Source: Victivallaceae bacterium
Lineage (GTDB): Bacteria; Verrucomicrobiota; Lentisphaeria; Victivallales; Victivallaceae
DNA: 11,432 nucleotides
NCBI GenBank assembly: GCA_028717165.1
Contig: JAQUOK010000045.1
Span: 1 to 11,432, forward strand
Direction of reading: 5' to 3'
Within the stretch, counting starts at the first letter, position 1; each line of letters starts with the position of its first letter. Below, piece by piece: positions 7,657 to 11,432 of the stretch. The notes under the pieces were generated by a model that was not told the DNA's origin, did not search any database, and saw nothing but the letters and a program-made list of their open reading frames with translations. The translations under genes were made by a program, and so were the position numbers.

Positions 7657-8292
7657 TTAACATGGTTCCGGCTTTTCACCCGGATTTGTTGTTTTTTCCG
7701 GCTCGCGGCTGATGCTGTTAAAACTGTTCATAGCATGTCCGACTCCGCGAGTCAAACTCAAAGTTAAAGCGTCTACGCTGACTTTCAGTATTTCGTCAAG
7801 CACCGGCTTTTCATCATCTTCAAATTCAGCCAGCACATGGTCGATACTTCCGGCCGCGGGGCGCCCGATGCCGATCCGCAGCCTCGGGAAATGGGAAGTT
7901 CCAAGATATTCGATAAGCGATTCAACACCGCGGTGTCCGGCGCTGCTGCCGCTTTTGCGTATCCTGATCTTTCCGAGGGGCAGGTCCATATCGTCATACG
8001 CCACGATAATTTCCGAAGGGGAAATTCCTCTGGCTTCAGCTAAAGCCGCTACTGCTTTTCCGCTCAGATTCATGAAGGTCAGCGGATGCTGCACCAGTAA
8101 ATTACGCCCTTTAAAACGCCCCTCCCAGTAGACGCTGCTGTACTTTTCCTTTCTGTTAAAAACGGACGGTAAAGATTTCATGAATGCCGCGGTAACCTGA
8201 AATCCGACATTATGTCGGGTTCCTTCATATTCGCGTCCGGGATTTCCCAAACCGACAATCAAATTTATCTGACTGGCTGACATCCCGTTCAT
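7657..8292 (-). CDS. pth: Peptidyl-tRNA hydrolase
   Basis: About 211 residues; releases tRNA from peptidyl-tRNAs that drop off the ribosome. Motifs of the bacterial Pth family are present (numbered from this start): LIVGLGNPG (11-19) with the conserved Asn, YEGTRHNVGF (22-31) with the catalytic His at 27, PLTFMNLSG (70-78), YDDMDLPLGK (99-108) with the conserved Asp cluster, GSSAGHRGVESLIEYLG (115-131) and RLRIGIGRP (137-145). The C-terminal 20 residues are polar and end in Cys. The start is uncertain: ATG at 8292, ATG at 8283 (closest to the family N-terminus) and TTG at 8298 are all possible. A GGGG at about 8305-8308 is best spaced for the TTG. The gene sits 23 bases behind rplY, a common pairing. 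Confidence 0.93.
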   Translation of the reverse strand: MNGMSASQINLIVGLGNPGREYEGTRHNVGFQVTAAFMKSLPSVFNRKEKYSSVYWEGRFKGRNLLVQHPLTFMNLSGKAVAALAEARGISPSEIIVAYDDMDLPLGKIRIRKSGSSAGHRGVESLIEYLGTSHFPRLRIGIGRPAAGSIDHVLAEFEDDEKPVLDEILKVSVDALTLSLTRGVGHAMNSFNSISREPEKTTNPGEKPEPC

Positions 8293-8315
8293 CGGCAATC
8301 TTTACCCCGGATTGA

Positions 8316-8948
8316 TTATTCTTGAGCTTCGGCGTTTTCAGCTTCGGCAGCTTCTTCGCCCTTTGCGGCCTCTTCAGCGGCAGCGGCGGCTTCCGATATC
8401 GGTTTGGTGATATGGAAAGCAACCAGTTCCGGATCTGAAACCAGTTCGACGTTTTCCGGCATTACGATTTCGCCTATATGCAGGGATTCGCCTATTTCCA
8501 GAGCGGTAATGTCGACATCGAAATGTTCCGGCAGGTCGCCGGGCAGGCAGCTTACTTCGATTTCATGGATTGCCTGTTCCAGAATACCGCCCTTGGATAC
8601 GCCGGCAATGTCGCCGTGAGACGGCCTGACCGGTATCGAAGCGGTGATTTTCTCATCCATTTTCACTTCCTGAAAATCAATGTGCGTAACCTGCGATTTC
8701 AGGAAATTTTCCTGGACTTCCTTTACCACTGCCGCGGTTTTCTTCCGCCCCTGGCGCAGAGTCAGGAGGTTGAAGTCATGTTTTGAGAGTGCTTTCCACT
8801 CTCCGGCGTCGACCAGCAAGGGTTGAGTTTCCGCGCCGTGGCTGTAGATAACAGCCGGGATTTTTCCGGCCTTTCTGAGCCGCCGCACAGCCGCTGACCC
8901 CATTTCACTGCGTGGTTCGACTGCGAGTTCATAGTTTGTTTTGCTCAT
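8316..8948 (-). CDS. rplY: 50S ribosomal protein bL25, Ctc/TL5 long form
   Basis: A 210-residue two-domain bL25 that binds 5S rRNA. The N-terminal domain (about 5-92) contains RRLRKAGKIPAVIYSHG (22-38) and a THIDFQEV motif (88-95). The C-terminal TL5/Ctc beta-domain covers about 99-183, with KGGILEQAIHEIEVSCLPGDLP (119-140) and LHIGEIVMPENVELVSDPE (156-174) regions. An Ala/Glu-rich tail (186-210) follows, common in long forms. I chose the ATG at 8948: AAAGGA is 6 bases upstream and the SKTNYELAVEPR opening fits the family. A start at 8984 would add 12 residues unlike bL25. It lies between prs and pth, as in many bacteria. Confidence 0.94.
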   Translation of the reverse strand: MSKTNYELAVEPRSEMGSAAVRRLRKAGKIPAVIYSHGAETQPLLVDAGEWKALSKHDFNLLTLRQGRKKTAAVVKEVQENFLKSQVTHIDFQEVKMDEKITASIPVRPSHGDIAGVSKGGILEQAIHEIEVSCLPGDLPEHFDVDITALEIGESLHIGEIVMPENVELVSDPELVAFHITKPISEAAAAAEEAAKGEEAAEAENAEAQE

Positions 8949-8975
8949 ACAATTCCTTTCCTTTTTGTTATTGAC

Positions 8976-8991
8976 AAAGCGCAAATGCTTT
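8976..8991. other. Small inverted repeat upstream of rplY
   Basis: AAAGC (8976-8980) and GCTTT (8987-8991) with a 6-base loop, about 28 bases before the rplY start. A T-rich stretch follows on the plus strand only, where there is no gene to terminate. Likely part of the leader; function unknown. Confidence 0.3.
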
Positions 8992-9010
8992 TTTATTTAT
9001 TTAACGACCA

Positions 9011-9034
9011 TGTGCGAAATACCTGTTTCGCACA
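9011..9034 (-). terminator. Perfect 9-bp hairpin directly after prs
   Basis: TGTGCGAAA (9011-9019) and TTTCGCACA (9026-9034) form a perfect stem with a 6-base loop, starting 5 bases after the prs stop codon. In the leftward RNA the stem is followed by UGGUCGUUAAA and not by a U run, so it is not a canonical intrinsic terminator. It may instead protect the prs message 3' end, be a processing site, or attenuate read-through into rplY. The T-rich side lies on the opposite strand. Confidence 0.45.
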
Positions 9035-9039
9035 GCCCT

Positions 9040-9993
9040 TTATTTTTTCATTTTGAAAAGGGAAGAAACCGACCTTCCCTGATGAATGCGTCGGATGGCT
9101 TCGCCGAGAAGCGGTGCGACGCTCAATACTTTGACCTTGCCGTCAAGAGCGTCGACATTCGGCACGCCGTTGGTGGTGATAAGCTGTTCGATATTGGTGT
9201 CGGATAATAATTGTTTCTTGCCTTTTTCGTTCAGCAGACAATGTGAAACCACGACATAAGTCTTGGCCGCTCCGGCTTTTTGCAGGATATCCGCCGCCGC
9301 GCAGATAGTCCCGGCAGTGGAAGTGAGGTCGTCGGTGATAATGCAGATTTTATCCTTGACTTCACCTACGAGGTGGGATGAGGCTACGGTGTCGGCGCTG
9401 ATGCGGCGTTTTGCGACCACCGCCAGCCCGGCGTCCAGCATCCCGCAGTAGGCATTGGCCATTTTAACGCTGCCGGAGTCGGGAGAAACGACCACCGCGT
9501 CGTTTCCGACCAGTTGTTTCAGGTAGGGAACGATAACCGGACGGGCGTAGAGATGATCGACGGGAATGTCGAAAAACCCCTGGATCTGCTGGGAATGCAG
9601 GTCCATGGTAATAATCCGGTTCGCACCGGCTGCGACCAGGAGGTTGGCCACCAGTTTTGCGGTGATCGGGACTCGCGGCCGGTCCTTGCGGTCCTGGCGC
9701 GCGTAACCGTAATACGGCAGGACGGCGGTGATGCGGCCGGCGGACGCGCGTTTGGCGGCGTCCATCATTATCAGCAGTTCCATCAAATTTTCATTTGTAG
9801 GCGAACAGGTCGGCTGAATGATAAAAATATCGGCGCGGCGGATATTTTCTTCGAACTGAACGAAGATTTCACCATCCGGAAAACGCGTAAGATTCACCTT
9901 GCCCAATGGTAGTTCAAGGTAGTCAGCAATAGCTTTCGAAAGCTTCGGATGAGCGCTGCCTGAATAAACACGAATATCCTTCGGCATAATCAT
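9040..9993 (-). CDS. prs: Ribose-phosphate pyrophosphokinase (PRPP synthetase)
   Basis: A 317-residue class I PRPP synthetase: ribose 5-phosphate + ATP to PRPP + AMP, feeding purine, pyrimidine, NAD, His and Trp synthesis. Visible motifs are RFPDGE (37-42), YGYARQDRK (95-103, ATP/catalytic region), MDLHSQQIQGFFDIPVDHLYARP-type sequence (130-152), AKRR (194-197, with the flexible-loop Lys) and the PRPP-binding loop DDLTSTAGT (221-229). Two motifs differ from the textbook forms: DDLTSTAGT replaces DDMIDTAGT, and SPDSGSVKMA (170-179) replaces SPDxGGVxRAR. Length and the other motifs are normal, so it is probably an active variant subfamily. GAGG (9999-10002) lies 5 bases before the ATG. The upstream region is long and structured. 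Confidence 0.95.
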   Translation of the reverse strand: MIMPKDIRVYSGSAHPKLSKAIADYLELPLGKVNLTRFPDGEIFVQFEENIRRADIFIIQPTCSPTNENLMELLIMMDAAKRASAGRITAVLPYYGYARQDRKDRPRVPITAKLVANLLVAAGANRIITMDLHSQQIQGFFDIPVDHLYARPVIVPYLKQLVGNDAVVVSPDSGSVKMANAYCGMLDAGLAVVAKRRISADTVASSHLVGEVKDKICIITDDLTSTAGTICAAADILQKAGAAKTYVVVSHCLLNEKGKKQLLSDTNIEQLITTNGVPNVDALDGKVKVLSVAPLLGEAIRRIHQGRSVSSLFKMKK

Positions 9994-10069
9994 ATTATCC
10001 TCATTTAAAATTGCGTTTTTACAGATAAAACCTTAAAACGTCAGAGGAAAACGGCAGGCAGCAAAGCAG

Positions 10070-10091
10070 GACGGCGTGCAGGCACGCTGTC
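10070..10091 (-). promoter_or_regulatory. Strong leader hairpin upstream of prs
   Basis: Arms GACGGCGTG (10070-10078) and CACGCTGTC (10083-10091) form 9 pairs including one G-T, with a 4-base loop. It lies 77 bases before the prs start. The bases following it in the prs transcript are CUGCUUUGCUG, not a U run, so it is more likely a structural leader element than a terminator. Confidence 0.45.
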
Positions 10092-10158
10092 ATACAAAAA
10101 CCTTCCGGGTTCGCTCTGAACAAGAGCTAAATCCAATATCTGGATTAAGGTTTCAACA

Positions 10159-10186
10159 AATATAAATTAACAGGAATGAAACTTAA
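10159..10186 (-). promoter_or_regulatory. Putative prs promoter
   Basis: On the minus strand TTAAGT (10181-10186) and TATATT (10159-10164) are separated by 16 bases. The -10 box differs at one base from TATAAT; the -35 box is weak. It would give a leader of about 160 bases. The surrounding sequence is AT-rich, so chance matches are likely. Confidence 0.3.
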
Positions 10187-10267
10187 CGCATATTTATGGG
10201 ATTACAAACGAAATCGGAACATTATCCGGAGAAAAAAGGAAAAAATAATTGATTAACCTTAATAGCT

Positions 10268-10282
10268 GTGGGAAAAACCCAC
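10268..10282 (-). terminator. Possible terminator of the Ig-like/DUF4019 gene
   Basis: GTGGG/CCCAC with a 5-base loop, about 60 bases past the stop codon at 10342. Two U-hexamers come in the leftward RNA, but only some 20 or more bases after the stem, so this is not canonical. If termination fails here, prs would also be reached by read-through. Confidence 0.3.
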
Positions 10283-10341
10283 GGAACATTTGCCTACCTT
10301 TAATCCCACTCGGATTATTACTGAAAAACTTGCACACGGCG

Positions 10342-11097
10342 TTAATTAATATAATACCCGGCAATCCGCCATTTACCGTCTTTATCGCGCATGGCGGTGA
10401 CGGTTTCGACGGCTGACAGCCTGTTTTCGAATGAAGACCGGAATTCCATTATAATATAAGTTCCGTCCGGAGCGTTCGGCAGGGTGGTATGGTAAGTTTT
10501 CGCCGAAAATTTCCGGGAAATCTTTTTGCCGAGTTTTTCCCTGGTTTTTCCGATAATGTATTCACATTGTTTGCGGGGAATGCTTTTCCTGAAAAAATCG
10601 GCGGCAGTATCCCAGCTTTCGCCGTATTTGCCGTCATCCGCCAGCCGCAGCCATTTTTCGGCGGCGGCAACCGCCGCTTTGAAGTCCGCATGCGAAGCGG
10701 TTTGGAATACCAGCAGATACGGTATCGCCGGATTTCCGGCGGTATCGCGGAAAGAATTGAATTCAGGCGGATTTATCCGGATGATATAAGTCTTGCCCGG
10801 CTGCAGTTTCACCGGGAGCACGCAGGTGCGCCTGTCTTTAAGGTAGCGGATCTTCTTCGAATCCGTTTCGGGAAAGGTGTCCGGAGACTGGCTGCACCAC
10901 GACCACATTTTATCAGTCAGCATGTCTTTGCTGAAAGTTACGGAAATTTCCTTAAGCCCGGGATCAACATTCGTATCTCCTGCCTGCGGCACGGTTTTCA
11001 CGACTGACGGCGGCATGGCGGCAACGGTCGGTTTTGATTTGTCCTGAGCCTGAACAGCAGTTACGGCAAGTACTATCGCCAGTATTATATATTTCAT
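10342..11097 (-). CDS. Secreted protein with Ig-like (BIG_5/SbsA-type) domain and DUF4019 domain
   Basis: A 251-residue exported protein of unknown function. Residues 1-18 are a signal peptide (hydrophobic core, AVQA-Q cleavage site). About 29-133 resembles bacterial Ig-like/SbsA-type domains: PxVVKTVPxAGDTNVDPxLKEISVTFSKDM-type opening, a WSW motif (65-67), and a LPVKLQPGKTYIIRIN-type strand with FQT at its end. About 141-250 matches DUF4019: AAEKWLRLADDGKYGESWDTAA region (145-166), LGKKISRKF (189-197), TTLPNAPDGTY (204-214) and a C-terminal GKWRIAGYYI (241-250). The Trp usually found in the KQW segment of DUF4019 is Cys here (KQCEY, 176-180). GGAGG (11105-11109) is 7 bases before the ATG. 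No lipobox. It probably acts in the periplasm or at the surface. Downstream of eno but separated from it by a terminator. Confidence 0.8.
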   Translation of the reverse strand: MKYIILAIVLAVTAVQAQDKSKPTVAAMPPSVVKTVPQAGDTNVDPGLKEISVTFSKDMLTDKMWSWCSQSPDTFPETDSKKIRYLKDRRTCVLPVKLQPGKTYIIRINPPEFNSFRDTAGNPAIPYLLVFQTASHADFKAAVAAAEKWLRLADDGKYGESWDTAADFFRKSIPRKQCEYIIGKTREKLGKKISRKFSAKTYHTTLPNAPDGTYIIMEFRSSFENRLSAVETVTAMRDKDGKWRIAGYYIN

Positions 11098-11120
11098 TAT
11101 TAAGCCTCCGATCTCAGTAA

Positions 11121-11182
11121 AGCTTAAGCTGTCTCCAATGATTCAAGATAGCCCATTCTGCGCAGACTGAAACTGAGCGCAG
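11121..11182 (-). other. Inverted repeats in the 5' region of the Ig-like/DUF4019 gene
   Basis: CTGCGC (11158-11163) pairs with GCGCAG (11177-11182) across a 13-base loop, and AGCTTAAGCT (11121-11130) is a perfect 10-base palindrome 24 bases before the ATG. They could be an operator or leader structure; the sequence alone does not say. Confidence 0.3.
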
Positions 11183-11203
11183 CGAAAGGCAGTTTCCCGT
11201 TTA

Positions 11204-11231
11204 AAAATACCTTTTTTCCGGGCAAAAGCAA
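11204..11231 (-). promoter_or_regulatory. Putative promoter of the Ig-like/DUF4019 gene
   Basis: On the minus strand TTGCTT (11226-11231) and TATTTT (11204-11209) lie 16 bases apart, just after the eno terminator. It would give a leader of roughly 100 bases. A separate promoter is expected because the terminator isolates the gene from eno. Match quality is moderate. Confidence 0.35.
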
Positions 11232-11252
11232 ATCGCGTTTTAAGTTCCGCAC

Positions 11253-11279
11253 AAAAAAAGCGGAGGCCGAAGCCTCCGC
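11253..11279 (-). terminator. Intrinsic terminator of eno
   Basis: On the minus strand a perfect 8-bp GC-rich stem (GCGGAGGC / GCCTCCGC, 11260-11279) closed by a very stable UUCG tetraloop is followed directly by seven Ts (11253-11259). It begins 24 bases after the eno stop codon. Confidence 0.95.
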
Positions 11280-11303
11280 CTGGTCATTTCATGGGATCTT
11301 GTT

Positions 11304-11432
11304 TCAGCAGCCGTATTTGGCGCATTCGCCGAGCATTTCTTCAATGCGGAGCAACTGGTTGTATTTGCAGATACGGTCGGTTCTGGACATGGAACCGGTT
11401 TTGATCTGTCCGGCATTGACTGCTACCGCGAT
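11304..11432 (-). CDS. eno: Enolase, C-terminal end (partial)
   Basis: The last 42 residues of a gene entering from the right edge and ending at TGA. The sequence AGQIKTGSMSRTDR, then KYNQLLRIEEMLGE, is the highly conserved C-terminus of enolase, which converts 2-phosphoglycerate to phosphoenolpyruvate in glycolysis. The Lys of GQIKTG is the conserved active-site-region lysine of the family. The protein ends soon after, in AKYGC, without the longer tail of some enolases. Followed by a strong terminator. Confidence 0.93.
   Translation of the reverse strand: MAVAVNAGQIKTGSMSRTDRICKYNQLLRIEEMLGECAKYGC

Larger units (their letters stand above)
9994..10341 (-). other. 348-base gene-free region: prs leader with several hairpins
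   Basis: No convincing coding frame, tRNA or rRNA seen. In the leftward transcript, in order: TAATCC/GGATTA (10301-10317), GTGGG/CCCAC (10268-10282), a putative promoter (10159-10186), AATCCA/TGGATT (10130-10146), GCTC/GAGC (10113-10127), a strong 9-bp GC-rich hairpin (10070-10091), and TTTTA/TAAAA (10017-10030) nested within CGTTTT/AAAACG (10014-10040), just before the prs ribosome site. GCAGGCA occurs twice on the plus strand (10054-10060 and 10078-10084). The number of stems suggests a regulatory leader for prs, but I cannot assign it to a known class. Confidence 0.5.

Noticed and set aside
7712..8131. A 139-codon plus-strand frame opposite pth, and similar frames opposite cinA, dnaB and the DUF4019 gene
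   Set aside because: They lie wholly antisense to genes with clear family motifs, resemble nothing I recognise, and lack good ribosome sites.
8225..8422. A 65-codon minus-strand frame across the rplY-pth junction
   Set aside because: It overlaps both genes in another frame and its Lys/Pro-rich product comes from the Ala/Glu tail region of rplY read out of frame.
9022..9035. CTGT...ACAG considered as a LexA box
   Set aside because: The spacing between half-sites is 5, not the 8 of the Escherichia coli-type box, and the halves belong to the longer prs-rplY hairpin.
10100..10150. GGTTCG-like sequence suggesting a tRNA T-arm
   Set aside because: The flanking bases do not form a 5-bp T stem and no acceptor or anticodon arms can be drawn on either strand.
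11158..11182. Hairpin considered as a second eno terminator
   Set aside because: It has no U tract and lies after a perfect terminator at 11253-11279.

Overview
The window looks like a housekeeping stretch from a Gram-negative-type (diderm) bacterium of moderate GC content. The diderm call rests on a complete BamA with five POTRA domains and a barrel. Gene order, the non-canonical PRPP-binding loop of Prs and the DUF4019 secreted protein would fit a lineage of the Planctomycetes-Verrucomicrobia-Lentisphaerae group, but that placement is an inference that only a phylogeny could settle. I see no mobile element, CRISPR array, rRNA or tRNA.

Layout: almost everything is transcribed leftward (minus strand). 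At the right edge is the 3' end of enolase, closed by a textbook intrinsic terminator (11253-11279). A small secreted protein with an Ig-like domain joined to DUF4019 follows (10342-11097). A 348-base gap (9994-10341) contains several hairpins and is probably mainly the leader of prs (PRPP synthetase).

A long, mostly tightly packed cluster follows: prs, rplY (bL25/Ctc), pth, rpsF (bS6), ssb, rpsR (bS18), rplI (bL9), dnaB, bamA, a DUF493/YbeD-like gene and cinA. From rplY to the DUF493 gene the gaps are 14-50 bases. The widest gaps are prs-rplY (91) and DUF493-cinA (117), and both contain inverted repeats. At the left edge the 3' end of a CapA-family gene on the plus strand converges on cinA, with a possible shared terminator between them.

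The cluster joins nucleotide precursor supply (Prs), translation (bL25, bS6, bS18, bL9, peptidyl-tRNA hydrolase), replication (SSB, DnaB helicase), outer membrane protein assembly (BamA) and nucleotide/NAD salvage (CinA). The prs-rplY-pth-rpsF-ssb-rpsR-rplI-dnaB core is a widespread arrangement; the bamA-DUF493-cinA extension is less familiar to me. I found no convincing undescribed system. The points most worth a second look are the structured prs leader, the perfect inverted repeat between prs and rplY, the Ig-like/DUF4019 protein, the altered Prs motifs and the DUF493 gene behind bamA.
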